Assembly (NCBI GenBank): GCA_028289375.1
Contig: JANQQK010000046.1
Span: 21,169-85,168 of the forward strand
Direction: 5' to 3'
From: Phycisphaerae bacterium
Lineage (GTDB): Bacteria > Planctomycetota > Phycisphaerae > UBA1845
Length of the DNA: 64,000 nt
This document shows, one piece after another, positions 53,953 through 63,057 of this stretch (position 1 is its first letter; each line of letters opens with the position of its first letter). The translations under genes and the position numbers were made by a program. Below the pieces are notes generated by a model. That model ran no database searches. It was not told the DNA's origin and saw only the letters and a list, made by a program, of their open reading frames with translations.

Positions 53953-55187
53953 CGTCGACGTCAAATCCACAATCGACCGAACTGCCGCGTTGGGTCGTGA
54001 TATCGGTGTTCGCTGTAGCTTTCGCGACGCGGGCATTGTGGCTGCTGATCGATGCGGGTCGAACCGGCAATGTGAATCAACTCGCGTTTCCCGATGAACA
54101 TGACTACTGGCAGTTGGCAAGTTCGCTGGCGTCCGGTGACGGACTTGTCGGCGAACATGGGTATCGCGCGCTGCGGATGCCGCTCTATCCGGGAATGCTG
54201 TCGCTCGTGGCGAAATTGTCCCATGGCGTGTTCATCGCCAAAGTCGTGCAGTGCGGCATCGGGGCATTGGCGGCGGTGTTCGTCGCCAGGCTGACGCAGC
54301 AACTGGCAGGTCCGGTGGCGGCTGTGATCGCTGGTGTGCTGGTCGCATGCGATCCGTTTCTCGTTTTCTTTTCGTCCCTGCTGCTGACCGAAACGCTGTC
54401 GATCACCTGCGTGACGGCGTTGTGGCTGGTCGGATGGAACAGCGGGCGACCGTTGGCTTGGCGACGATGGCTGGCGGTCGGGTTGCTGGCCGCACTGAAT
54501 ATCTACGCGCGGGAATCGTCGGCAGGGCTGGTGATTGGGTGGATCGTCTTTCTATTTGTTCGCGATGGCATCGGTCGACGCTCAGCAGCCGGCGGCGGAC
54601 TCGCGCTGCTGACCGTTATCGTGCTGCTGCTGCCATGGGCGATGCGCAACGAACGCGTCACAGGCCACTGGACCATGCTCACCAACCGAGGCGGCATTTC
54701 GCTTTACGACGGCGTCGGACCGCAGGCCACCGGTGCAAGCAACCTCGGCGACATCAAACAGATGCCGGCTGTTCGCGGACTCGACGAGCATGAATGGAAT
54801 CGCTACTTCGTCAACGCGTCCATGGATCGAATCACCAACGACCCGGTCGGCGTGCTGCGTCTGATCCCCGTCAAGCTCGCCCGCACCTGGAACCCGATGC
54901 CCAACGCCGACGGACACACCTCTTGGTTCAAGCGTGCCATCGGATTGGTTTGGAACATCCCCGTCTATATGCTCGCCATCGTGGCCATTCGACGCTGGCG
55001 ATCCATCGGCGGCGCGGCGGTGGTGGCCATGCTCCTGCCGGCGGCGTACATCACGTTGCTGCATTCGGTGTTCGTGGGAAGTCTGCGCTACCGCCTGCCG
55101 GCGATGCCGATGATCGACGTGCTGGCCGCCATCTTGCTGGCCGACATTATTCGTCGAAGAGTGTCTCCTGCTCCGGAGCGTGCGTGA
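53949..55187 (+). CDS. GT-C family membrane glycosyltransferase (ArnT/PMT-like)
   Basis: The 412-residue protein has about nine membrane helices. The first periplasmic loop carries FPDEHDYWQLASSLASGDGL, the Asp/Glu motif typical of lipid-linked sugar transferases of the PMT_2/ArnT group, and a RMPLYPGML repeat. The target is unknown; a sugar transfer to protein or lipid outside the membrane is inferred. It is coupled to tilS by a 4-nt overlap. Its last 41 nt overlap the 3' end of nrdR on the other strand, which is unusual for a housekeeping regulator. Confidence 0.8.
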   Translation: MTSTSNPQSTELPRWVVISVFAVAFATRALWLLIDAGRTGNVNQLAFPDEHDYWQLASSLASGDGLVGEHGYRALRMPLYPGMLSLVAKLSHGVFIAKVVQCGIGALAAVFVARLTQQLAGPVAAVIAGVLVACDPFLVFFSSLLLTETLSITCVTALWLVGWNSGRPLAWRRWLAVGLLAALNIYARESSAGLVIGWIVFLFVRDGIGRRSAAGGGLALLTVIVLLLPWAMRNERVTGHWTMLTNRGGISLYDGVGPQATGASNLGDIKQMPAVRGLDEHEWNRYFVNASMDRITNDPVGVLRLIPVKLARTWNPMPNADGHTSWFKRAIGLVWNIPVYMLAIVAIRRWRSIGGAAVVAMLLPAAYITLLHSVFVGSLRYRLPAMPMIDVLAAILLADIIRRRVSPAPERA

Positions 55188-55647
55188 CGACGTAGTCGCG
55201 GACGTTCTGCACTTCCTCGATGAACTCATCCACGTCTCGGTAGTTTCGGTAGACGCTCATGAACCGCACGTACGCCACCGGGTTCATGTCACGAAGCCGG
55301 CGGATCAGGTACTCGCCGATTTGCTCGCTGGACACTTCGCGATCGTGATGCTGAAAAATATCGCTCTCCAGGTCATCCACGAGGCCATCGATGTCGGCTT
55401 CAGTCACGGGCAGCTTGTAGCAGGCATGCTGGATGCCATGGATGATCTTGCTGCGGTCGTATGGCACGCGCGAGCCGTCGCGTTTCTCGACCATCAGCCG
55501 CAGTTCTTCCTCGAGCCGTTCCTTGGTGGTGAAGCGTCGCCCACAGGACTCGCACTGCCGCCGGCGACGGATGACGGCTCCCCCTTCGGTCAAGCGCGAG
55601 TCGATGACGCGATCCTGATCAATTTCCTTGCAGGTGGGGCAACGCAT
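55147..55647 (-). CDS. nrdR: Transcriptional repressor NrdR
   Basis: NrdR represses ribonucleotide reductase genes in response to nucleotide levels. It has the N-terminal zinc ribbon (C3, C6, C32, C35, with RRRRQCESCGRRFTTKER) and an ATP-cone domain (VEKRDGSRVPYDRSKIIHGI). Length of 166 residues includes a slightly longer acidic C-terminus (EQETLFDE). GGAG precedes the ATG. No nrd gene or obvious NrdR box lies within the window, so its target is elsewhere. The stop is nested in the convergent glycosyltransferase gene. Confidence 0.97.
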   Translation of the reverse strand: MRCPTCKEIDQDRVIDSRLTEGGAVIRRRRQCESCGRRFTTKERLEEELRLMVEKRDGSRVPYDRSKIIHGIQHACYKLPVTEADIDGLVDDLESDIFQHHDREVSSEQIGEYLIRRLRDMNPVAYVRFMSVYRNYRDVDEFIEEVQNVRDYVVTHAPEQETLFDE

Positions 55648-55735
55648 GGTGACTCCGTTTCAGCCCATTCTCAACCACGCCCATTGTACCGTGTCAGCGG
55701 CAAATGTTGAGCGAAACAAAATGGACGGATCGTAC

Positions 55736-55764
55736 TTGGCCAACCCCGCGATCACGTCTACTTT
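55736..55764 (+). promoter_or_regulatory. Candidate promoter for a possibly leaderless mRNA
   Basis: TTGGCC and TACTTT are 17 nt apart, and the predicted start falls on the ATG at 55771. No ribosome-binding site is visible. The -10 match is weak (three of six). Confidence 0.3.
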
Positions 55765-55770
55765 ATCGCG

Positions 55771-56685
55771 ATGCCAACCTGGATGAACAAGCGGACCGTG
55801 GGCGACTTCTCGCTCGTGGGCTACAGCCTCGCCGGCGAGGAAACCGTCATCGGCGTGCCGGAATTGAATGTCTGTTTCGATATTGGCCGGGCACCACGCG
55901 AGGTCATTCCGATCGACACCGTCTGCATCTCACACGGACACATGGATCACGCCGCCGGCGTTGCCTACTACTTCTCGCAACGCGGATTCATCGGCGCGGG
56001 GCCAGGCCGGGTGCTGATCCACGAGAGTCGGGCACGCCTGATCCAGCAGTTGATGGCCATCTGGTGCGACATCGAGGGGCATCACGCTCCGGGCGAAGTG
56101 GAAGCTGTCGTCGGCGGACAGGAAGTACCCCTGCGTCGCGATCTGTTCATTCGCACGTTCGACGTCGACCATGGCGCCGGGGCGTTGGGTTTTTCCGTCA
56201 TCGAGCGACGCCACAAACTCGATCCCCAATATGCCGGGCTGAGTGGGCCTGAACTGGTCGCGCTCAAAAGAAAGGGGATCGACATCGAGCGGCACATCGA
56301 GGTGCCGCTGGTCACCTACACCGGCGACACCGCCGTCGGCGATTTTCTCGACCTGCCACACGTGCGCGATGCGAAGGTGCTGCTCATCGAATGCACGTTC
56401 TTCGATCGGGAGCATCTGCACCGTGCCCGTGTCGGGCGACACATTCACGTGAGCGATCTTCGCGGCGTCTTCGATCGGGTGCGGTGCGAGAATGTCGTGC
56501 TCACCCACGTGACACGCCGTACGGACTTTCGGACAGCCAAGCGCATCTTGAAAGACTCAATCGAATCGGTCGACCTGGAACGCGCGTCGTTTCTCATGGA
56601 ACGACCTCCGCGGCGGCAGGATCGACATGCCAAATCCACTGACAGCGATACTGCCCCGACGCGCGAGAACCAGCCCGCCGATTAG
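55771..56685 (+). CDS. Metallo-beta-lactamase-fold hydrolase, RNase Z-like
   Basis: The 304-residue protein has the zinc motif SHGHMDHAAG (HxHxDH), then the metal ligands in the VDHGAG and TGDTAVGD stretches, and HVTRRT near the end. The pattern resembles tRNase Z and related hydrolases. The long exosite arm of classic RNase Z is not evident, so the substrate could be another phosphodiester or a small molecule. The C-terminus is a polar, low-complexity tail. It converges on proA with a 4-nt overlap of stops. No Shine-Dalgarno is visible; a leaderless start is possible. Confidence 0.82.
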   Translation: MPTWMNKRTVGDFSLVGYSLAGEETVIGVPELNVCFDIGRAPREVIPIDTVCISHGHMDHAAGVAYYFSQRGFIGAGPGRVLIHESRARLIQQLMAIWCDIEGHHAPGEVEAVVGGQEVPLRRDLFIRTFDVDHGAGALGFSVIERRHKLDPQYAGLSGPELVALKRKGIDIERHIEVPLVTYTGDTAVGDFLDLPHVRDAKVLLIECTFFDREHLHRARVGRHIHVSDLRGVFDRVRCENVVLTHVTRRTDFRTAKRILKDSIESVDLERASFLMERPPRRQDRHAKSTDSDTAPTRENQPAD

Positions 56686-57926
56686 CGATGCTGACCGCTG
56701 CCGGCCACCACAAATCTCTGCGTCGTCAGTTCTTCCAGTCCCATTGGACCGTAGGCGTGGATCTTCGTCGTACTGATGCCGATTTCCGCCCCGAGGCCAA
56801 GCTGAAAACCATCATTGAAGCGCGTTGATGCATTCACCATTGTGCATGATGAATGGACCCGCTGCGTGAAGGCGTCGGCGGTGACCTGATTCTCGGTGAT
56901 GATCGCGTCGGTGTGGTTGGATCCGTACCGATGGATGTGTTCGATCGCGTCATCCAGACCGGGCACCACGCGGACCGCCATGATCAGGTCGAGAAACTCG
57001 CGTCCCCAGTCGTCTGCATCCGCAGATGTCGCCTCGTTTGCAAGTCGGCAGACCGTTTCGTCGCCGCGGACCTCGACCCCCGCGTCAATCAGGCCCGACA
57101 CCAGTTTCGGCACAAACGTCTCAGCCATCGATGCATCGACCAGCACCGCTTCGGCTGCATTGCACGTGGCCGGCGCAGACGTCTTGGCCGTCACGCAGAT
57201 GGTGAGCGCCTTGTCAAGATCGGCATCGCGGTCGACGAAGATGTGACACACTCCGTGGAAGTGCTGAACGGTCGGAATCCGCGAATGCTCATGCACGAAC
57301 CGGATCAACGCCGTCCCGCCACGCGGTATCACCAGGTCGATGGCGTCGTCCAGCGCGAGCAACGCCTTCATTTCCTCACGGTCCGACGTGGTCAGCAGCG
57401 TCAACGCCGCCGTCGGCAACCCCAGCTTGCGCAGACAATCATGCGCCAACGTCGCCAGCATCTCATTGGAGTGCTGAGCCTCGCGTCCACCCTTGAGAAT
57501 GCACGCGTTGCCCGCCTTGAAGCACAACGCGAACGCATCGATCGTTACGTTGGGCCTGGCTTCGTAAATCATCATGATCACGCCAATCGGACAACGCACC
57601 TTCCGCACGTGCAACCCACTCGGCACATCGTATTCGCGCGTCACCTGACCCACCGGGTCCGCCAACGCGGCAATTTGCCGCAACCCATCAGCCATCTGCG
57701 CGATGCCGCCGGGCGTCAGTGTCAGCCGCTTCAACTTCGGACCCGTCACACCCGCCGCAGTGGCCGCCTCGAGATCGCGCTGATTCGCCGCGACGATCCG
57801 ATCCGACGCCCCCGCAATCGCATCCGCCAACGATGCCAGCAGGTCATTCTTCGTCTCGGTGGGCACGCTCGCCAGCGCCATCGAAGCTGTGTTCGCCGCC
57901 CGCGCCATCTGCACCATCGCACTCAT
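56682..57926 (-). CDS. proA: Gamma-glutamyl phosphate reductase
   Basis: ProA reduces glutamyl 5-phosphate to the semialdehyde, the second step of proline synthesis. The catalytic Cys lies in SAPATCNAAEAVLV. The family segments CPIGVIMMIYEARPNVTID, FKAGNACILKGGREA and GPMGLEELTTQRFVV are present. Length (414) is normal. The ATG at 57926 overlaps the proB stop by 4 nt (ATGA), so the two genes are coupled, in the usual proB-proA order. Confidence 0.96.
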   Translation of the reverse strand: MSAMVQMARAANTASMALASVPTETKNDLLASLADAIAGASDRIVAANQRDLEAATAAGVTGPKLKRLTLTPGGIAQMADGLRQIAALADPVGQVTREYDVPSGLHVRKVRCPIGVIMMIYEARPNVTIDAFALCFKAGNACILKGGREAQHSNEMLATLAHDCLRKLGLPTAALTLLTTSDREEMKALLALDDAIDLVIPRGGTALIRFVHEHSRIPTVQHFHGVCHIFVDRDADLDKALTICVTAKTSAPATCNAAEAVLVDASMAETFVPKLVSGLIDAGVEVRGDETVCRLANEATSADADDWGREFLDLIMAVRVVPGLDDAIEHIHRYGSNHTDAIITENQVTADAFTQRVHSSCTMVNASTRFNDGFQLGLGAEIGISTTKIHAYGPMGLEELTTQRFVVAGSGQHR

Positions 57927-59074
57927 GTCGGTTCCCCGTCGCTGCCCCACACCACCAGATCGCTGCGGTGAATGATTTCGTCCACATACTCGTAGCCAAT
58001 GATCCGCTTGTACTCCGAGACCTTCCGCCCACGCATCAGGCTGATCTCGTCCGACGAGTACGACACCAGCCCCTGTGCGATCGTCGTGTCGCCTCGATCC
58101 TTGATGTCCACCCGCGCCCCCATCGAGAACTTCCCATCCACACCGGTCACGCCCGACGGCAACAGACTCGCGCCCCGCTCGATCAGCGCCTTCCGCGCCC
58201 CGTCATCCACATGAATCGTCCCGCGCGACTTCGTCCGAAAGACAATCCAACGCTTGCGTCCCGACAGCTTATGATCCCGCGGGACAAACAGCGTCCCATG
58301 ATGCTCACCTTCAAGAATCCGCGCCAACAATCCCGCTTCCCCGCCATCAGCGATGAACGTCGGCACGCCGCCGCGACTGGCAATCTGCGCCGCCCGAATC
58401 TTCGCCCCCATACCCCCGACCCCCGTCGCACTCATCGAACCTGTCACATGCCGCTCGACGGCTGACCCCACACGCACCTCCGGAATCACCTCGCCCGTCT
58501 CGCTGTCCAGTACCCCTGCCACCGTGCTCAGAATCACCAGAAGCTGGGCCGAAATCACGTTCGTGACCATGGCGGCCAGATGATCGTTGTCGCCCAGCGT
58601 CGCCTGCTCATTGGCGAGCGGGTCATTCTCGTTAATCACCGGCACCACGCCCTTGCTGAGCAGAAACTGAAGCGCATGCCGCGCACTAAGAAAACGCCGA
58701 CGATCCTCGATGTCATCTTCCATCATCAGCAGTTGTGCCACCTGAATTCGGTGCTTGTTGAACGCTTTCGCCAGCGTGGTCATCAGCCGGTACTGCCCGA
58801 CACACGCGGACGCCTGCCGACGGATCACGTTCGCCGGCGGTCGCGTCAGCCCCAGCGATGCGTAACCGGCTGCGATGGCACCGGACGCCACAAGCACCAC
58901 CTGATAGCCGCGATGCACCAGCACCGTGATGTCGTGGGCGAGATCGGCGATCGCCTTCGGGCGCAGTCGCCCCTTGCCCGAAATGACGCCGCTGCCCACC
59001 TTGACCACAACGCGTTCAACACCGCTGACATCGATGGTGGATACCGATTTGCTTGATTTCCGACGACGGGCCAA
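57923..59074 (-). CDS. proB: Glutamate 5-kinase
   Basis: ProB phosphorylates glutamate, the feedback-controlled first step of proline synthesis. The amino-acid-kinase core shows VVKVGSGVISGKG, VASGAIAAGYASLGL, VINENDPLANEQATLGDND and GMGAKIRAAQIA. A C-terminal PUA domain (about 285-370: FSMGARVDIKDRGDTTIAQG) completes the 383 residues. The start is a TTG: GGGAG lies about 8 nt upstream and no ATG or GTG is available in frame before the core. A rare TTG start can limit expression. Confidence 0.95.
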   Translation of the reverse strand: MARRRKSSKSVSTIDVSGVERVVVKVGSGVISGKGRLRPKAIADLAHDITVLVHRGYQVVLVASGAIAAGYASLGLTRPPANVIRRQASACVGQYRLMTTLAKAFNKHRIQVAQLLMMEDDIEDRRRFLSARHALQFLLSKGVVPVINENDPLANEQATLGDNDHLAAMVTNVISAQLLVILSTVAGVLDSETGEVIPEVRVGSAVERHVTGSMSATGVGGMGAKIRAAQIASRGGVPTFIADGGEAGLLARILEGEHHGTLFVPRDHKLSGRKRWIVFRTKSRGTIHVDDGARKALIERGASLLPSGVTGVDGKFSMGARVDIKDRGDTTIAQGLVSYSSDEISLMRGRKVSEYKRIIGYEYVDEIIHRSDLVVWGSDGEPT

Positions 59075-59153
59075 CGCACCGCTCCCGCATTCCGATCATG
59101 ACACGCGATGGAGCGCGTCTGAACATCCATTATGCGAGCGTGCTGCCACGCGT

Positions 59154-60464
59154 CTAGCGGGCCAAACGAATTCCCGAGAACTGCCACCGCGCCGATGGCG
59201 GGAAGAAATTGCGATAGGTGTGACGAATATGCATCGCAGGGGTCGCACATGATCCGCCGCGCAGAACGAACTGATTGCACATGAACTTGCCGTTGTACTC
59301 GCCCAACGCGCCGCCTGGCGGCTGGTATCCCGGATAACCGACATACGGGCTGGCTGTCCATTCCCAGACGTCGCCATACATCTGCTGCGGCATGCGGTCA
59401 CCCGGCGTCATCCGCACCGGACGCGGATGGAACAGACCGTTGTCCGCGAAGTTGCCGACGACATCGACAGCGGCGGTCGCGATTTCCCATTCCCCCTCAC
59501 GTGGCAGGCGACACCCCGCCCAACGTGCGTACGCATCGGCCTCAAAGTAGCTGACATGACACACCGGTTCATGCGGATCGACGACACGCTTCCCGCCCAA
59601 GGTGTACACGCACCACGTATCGTCATCCTGGAACCAGTACAACGGGGACCGCCACCCTTCGGATCGCACCTGTGCCCATCCGTCAGATAGCCACAGATCG
59701 GCACGCTCGTATCCACCATCTTCCATGAAGGCGAGATACTCGGCATTCGTCACGAGTCGCTTCGACAGTTCAAACGCTTCCAGGAACAGGCGGTGACGCG
59801 GGAATTCGTTGTCGTAGCCGAAGGCATCGCCGGCATGCCCGATCCAATACAAACCCTCAGGATAATCGCACCAGCCCATCTCGGTTTCGTTCGACGCCGA
59901 TCCGCGTGAAGGTGCGTTCGACACGTACTCGGGAAACAACGGGTTGAACGAAAAGGCGTGCTTGATGTCCGTGACGATCAACTCCTGATGCTGCATTTCA
60001 TGATGCAGGCCAATCTCGATCGTTGAGCAGATGTCATCGGAGAAAGACGATTCCGAAGTCAGCAACTCGGCCATCCGCTCATCCACGCACGCTCGGTAGT
60101 CGTCGATATCCGCCATCGTCGGACGCGAAAGAATTCCGCGCTGCGGGCGGGCAAACTGAGCACCGACGGTGTTATAGTATGAGTTGAACAGGTAGTTGTA
60201 CTCGGGGTGAAACGGCGTGTAGTCGTCGACCACGACACCCAACACGAACGTCTCGAAGAACCACGTCGTGTGCGCCAAATGCCACCGCGTCGGACTCGCA
60301 TCCGTCATCGATTGCAGGACACAATCCTCGGCACACAACGGCGCCCGCAACCGTTGCGTCAGCCCTCGAACGTCAGCATATCGCTGGGCAAGGCTTTTGA
60401 CGGCCTGTTTTTGGGAGATGTTCGACGAATCCGGATCGGCGATTCGGCGATCCTGTGAAATCAT
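59154..60464 (-). CDS. egtB: Ergothioneine biosynthesis sulfoxide synthase EgtB
   Basis: EgtB is an iron enzyme that joins a sulfur donor to N-alpha-trimethylhistidine using oxygen. The N-terminal DinB-like part supplies putative iron ligands H65 (WHLAHTTWFFE), H155 and H159 (HHEMQHQEL). The C-terminal half is the FGE-sulfatase fold (PVCHVSYFEADAYARWAG and DVWEWTASPYVGYPG). Type I EgtB uses gamma-glutamylcysteine made by EgtA; no egtA or egtC is here, so cysteine is a likely donor. It follows egtD by 43 nt. OvoA is excluded because the C-terminal methyltransferase domain is absent. Confidence 0.92.
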   Translation of the reverse strand: MISQDRRIADPDSSNISQKQAVKSLAQRYADVRGLTQRLRAPLCAEDCVLQSMTDASPTRWHLAHTTWFFETFVLGVVVDDYTPFHPEYNYLFNSYYNTVGAQFARPQRGILSRPTMADIDDYRACVDERMAELLTSESSFSDDICSTIEIGLHHEMQHQELIVTDIKHAFSFNPLFPEYVSNAPSRGSASNETEMGWCDYPEGLYWIGHAGDAFGYDNEFPRHRLFLEAFELSKRLVTNAEYLAFMEDGGYERADLWLSDGWAQVRSEGWRSPLYWFQDDDTWCVYTLGGKRVVDPHEPVCHVSYFEADAYARWAGCRLPREGEWEIATAAVDVVGNFADNGLFHPRPVRMTPGDRMPQQMYGDVWEWTASPYVGYPGYQPPGGALGEYNGKFMCNQFVLRGGSCATPAMHIRHTYRNFFPPSARWQFSGIRLAR

Positions 60465-60507
60465 GATACTGCCCCCGCTTGGCTCGCTTCCATGCTCGGG
60501 CGACGCA

Positions 60508-61500
60508 CTAAACGGGCTTGAACAGATTCAGCGAGAAGCGATCCAGATCATCAAACCACTGCACTTCTCGCGAATACCCACCCTGCGCCGCAAGCGTATC
60601 AATATCCTCAAGAGAATACTTATGCGAATTCTCTGTATGAATTGGCTCACCTTCTTCAAATGAAACAGTCATATCCAAATCGCGAATATGAACATTCTGG
60701 TTCATGCGGCTGACCTGGTACATCTCCACACGCCCCAGATCCTCATTATAAGTAACCTTATATTCAAATTGATCGGGATCGAAATCACCACCCAATTCGC
60801 GATTGATTCGCAACAGAATGTTGCGATTAAAACTCTCGGTGACACCAGCCCGATCATTGTAAGCCTGAATCAGGACTTCCGGATCCTTCTTCAGGTCCAT
60901 GCCGGCCAACAACCGATCATGCCCGTCCATCGTGTCACGCATCGATCGCAGGAACTTGATGGCATCTTCGCGGCTCAGATTGCCCACGCTCGAACCAAGC
61001 CAAAGCGTACACGTTGGCTCATCGATCTCGTCATGCACGAACCGCAGCCCATCGTTGTATTCGCCCGCAAAAGCCGTGACTTTCAACTTCGGAAACGCAT
61101 CCAGCAAATCACGGGCGGTTGAGGCCAGCATCTCCGTGGAAATGTCGATGGGAACATAGTGCACATCATCGAACGTGTCTGACAGGGCGTTCAACAGCAC
61201 GCGCGTCTTCGTGGAACTACCGCTGCCCAGTTCGACGATCGTCGGACTTTCGTCGAATCGCTGGCTGAACTCCTGTGCACGACGCTCCAAAATCTCCCGC
61301 TCAGCACGTGTCAGGTAGTACTCCGGCAGATCACAGATCGCCTCGAAGATATCCGATCCGGCATCATCGTAAATGAACCGGCAGGAGAGGCGCTTTTTTT
61401 CGGACGTAAGACCCGCGCGCACATCGGACGCAAAGTCGTCCAGGTCACTCTTGGCGTCGGTTCCGTGAAGCGCCAGACGCTGCGAAGCTTGTTGAATCAT
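60508..61500 (-). CDS. egtD: L-histidine N-alpha-methyltransferase EgtD
   Basis: EgtD uses three SAM to convert histidine to hercynine, the first ergothioneine step. The SAM-binding VELGSGSSTKTRVLLNAL lies around residue 90, preceded by DAGSDIFEAICDLPEYYLTR, a strong family signature. CTLWLGSSVGNLSREDA and the C-terminal YSREVQWFDDLDRFSLNLF also fit. Length 330 is normal. No good ribosome-binding site precedes the ATG. The gene is visibly more AT-rich than its neighbours, which suggests a different history. It is first in the egtD-egtB pair. Confidence 0.94.
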   Translation of the reverse strand: MIQQASQRLALHGTDAKSDLDDFASDVRAGLTSEKKRLSCRFIYDDAGSDIFEAICDLPEYYLTRAEREILERRAQEFSQRFDESPTIVELGSGSSTKTRVLLNALSDTFDDVHYVPIDISTEMLASTARDLLDAFPKLKVTAFAGEYNDGLRFVHDEIDEPTCTLWLGSSVGNLSREDAIKFLRSMRDTMDGHDRLLAGMDLKKDPEVLIQAYNDRAGVTESFNRNILLRINRELGGDFDPDQFEYKVTYNEDLGRVEMYQVSRMNQNVHIRDLDMTVSFEEGEPIHTENSHKYSLEDIDTLAAQGGYSREVQWFDDLDRFSLNLFKPV

Positions 61501-61564
61501 GAAAACTGCGGGAAGGATTCTTAGTCGTGTCCCGCTTGATGGTGGCTAAACGATTGATTTCCTT

Positions 61565-61593
61565 AGCGTAGCGACTGGCTGATTATTCGTCAA
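61565..61593 (-). promoter_or_regulatory. Candidate egtD-egtB promoter
   Basis: On the minus strand TTGACG (five of six) and TACGCT (three of six) are 17 nt apart. The predicted leader to the egtD ATG is about 60 nt. Confidence 0.33.
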
Positions 61594-61660
61594 ACTTTTA
61601 CCAGAATTACGACGATCCGCAGCCATTGCGCTACTTGGATACGCGACCACCGCGCTCGTG

Positions 61661-62818
61661 TCACGCGCCGAGCGGAAGAACATCAAAGTCGTCGGCCGGT
61701 TCAAGCTGATCCAGCCAGAACGCGTTGTCATCGCGTTTGAAGACCATGAATCGACCACGGAGATGCTCGTATTTCGCCCGATGGTAGCGCGTGTAAATGT
61801 GGCGATCATCCACCGCCAACACTTCGACCTTGCCGGTTTCGTGCGACATGGCGAACCGGGCTCGCCGAGCAAGTCCTGACCCATGACGCAGCGCTTCATT
61901 AAAAATCTGCCAACCACGGACCAGCGGCACTTCGTAGGCTTCGTTGCCCTCTGTCGGCCGCCCCTGGAACAGGTAGTACGGCGGGCAGCCGATGTGCGAC
62001 AACGTCTCGTACATCTCCGCCAGGATGTCCGGATCGTCGTTGATCCCCTTGATCAGCGGACACTGATTCACGCAGATCAGGCCATTGGCGAGATAGCACG
62101 CGATGCCTTCCATCGCGGGCTCGGTCAGCTCGCGCGGATGATCGAAATGGGCCATGATATAGATGCGCTTCTCCGGCGTCGAGTATTGGCGAAACGTCCT
62201 CTGCAGTTCCTCGTCCCGCAACACACGCCACGGATCGAACGCCGGCATCTTGCTGCCAATGCGGATAATCCGAACATGCGGGATCTCACGAAGTGCCCCG
62301 ATGATCTCGGTCAGCCGCCGCGTACTCATCAACAATGGATCGCCACCGGTCAGCAGCACGTTGGAGACCTGCGGATTCTCGCGGATGTACGCAAGACCAG
62401 CCGATACATCGTTGGTCACTTCATCGTTCTCATCCATGAACAATCGCTTGCGGAAGCAGTAACGGCAGTAGGCCCCGCATACCTCGTTGCACAGCAGAAG
62501 CACCGTGTCCTGATACTTATGCTGCACGCCATGCGCGACCGTGACCGCCTGCTCATTGCTGGCATCGAGCTGGCCCCAGTCGTTCAATTCCTCTTTTCGG
62601 GGGATGATCAGCTGCTTGATCGGATCGTGCGGGTCATCCCAGTTGATCAGGCCAAGGTAGTAGTCGTTGGCACGAAACACGAACTTCTCGGCGACCTGCT
62701 CAAGGATGGCACGATCCTCTGGCGGGATGTTCGGAATCTTGTCCAGGGAACGGATGTACTTCACCCGCTGGTTGGGATTCGTCGTTCGCACCTGAGGTAC
62801 GTCACCCTTGACCACCAT
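61661..62818 (-). CDS. KamA-family radical SAM protein (lysine 2,3-aminomutase-like) with variant PLP site
   Basis: The 385-residue protein shows the radical SAM cluster motif CGAYCRYC (C114, C118, C121), LLTGGDPLLM, and ICVNQCPLIKGINDD as in lysine 2,3-aminomutases. Near the C-terminus, where those enzymes have a Gly-rich PGGGGK carrying the PLP lysine, this one reads MSHETGKVEVLAVDD. A Lys remains, but its setting differs. The zinc-binding tail cysteines of clostridial aminomutase are absent. It may act on a different amino acid or a protein lysine. The ATG at 62818 has AAGGAGG 5 nt upstream. It lies upstream of egtD on the same strand, 160 nt away. Confidence 0.88.
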   Translation of the reverse strand: MVVKGDVPQVRTTNPNQRVKYIRSLDKIPNIPPEDRAILEQVAEKFVFRANDYYLGLINWDDPHDPIKQLIIPRKEELNDWGQLDASNEQAVTVAHGVQHKYQDTVLLLCNEVCGAYCRYCFRKRLFMDENDEVTNDVSAGLAYIRENPQVSNVLLTGGDPLLMSTRRLTEIIGALREIPHVRIIRIGSKMPAFDPWRVLRDEELQRTFRQYSTPEKRIYIMAHFDHPRELTEPAMEGIACYLANGLICVNQCPLIKGINDDPDILAEMYETLSHIGCPPYYLFQGRPTEGNEAYEVPLVRGWQIFNEALRHGSGLARRARFAMSHETGKVEVLAVDDRHIYTRYHRAKYEHLRGRFMVFKRDDNAFWLDQLEPADDFDVLPLGA

Positions 62819-63057
62819 GGCCACCTCCTTCGCTGCCGTGTTGTGTAGCTGCCCGACCCGAAACCAGACATGCGGTGAGGCGAATCGGAACGGAGCGGCT
62901 GGCTCATCCCCGCCGCAATCGACTCAAGCCTCCACCAAATCGTATACCAATCACCAGCCGCGCTCCAGTTGAACCCGGCTCAGCGATGGCCGCGCGAAGA
63001 GCAACATATCGCCAATATTATGTACGACAGTGGGTTATGGATTTCGAAATAAGCGGG

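Noticed and set aside
59154..60464. Formylglycine-generating enzyme or OvoA
   Set aside because: The N-terminal DinB-like iron site marks EgtB, and the methyltransferase domain of OvoA is absent while egtD is a separate gene.
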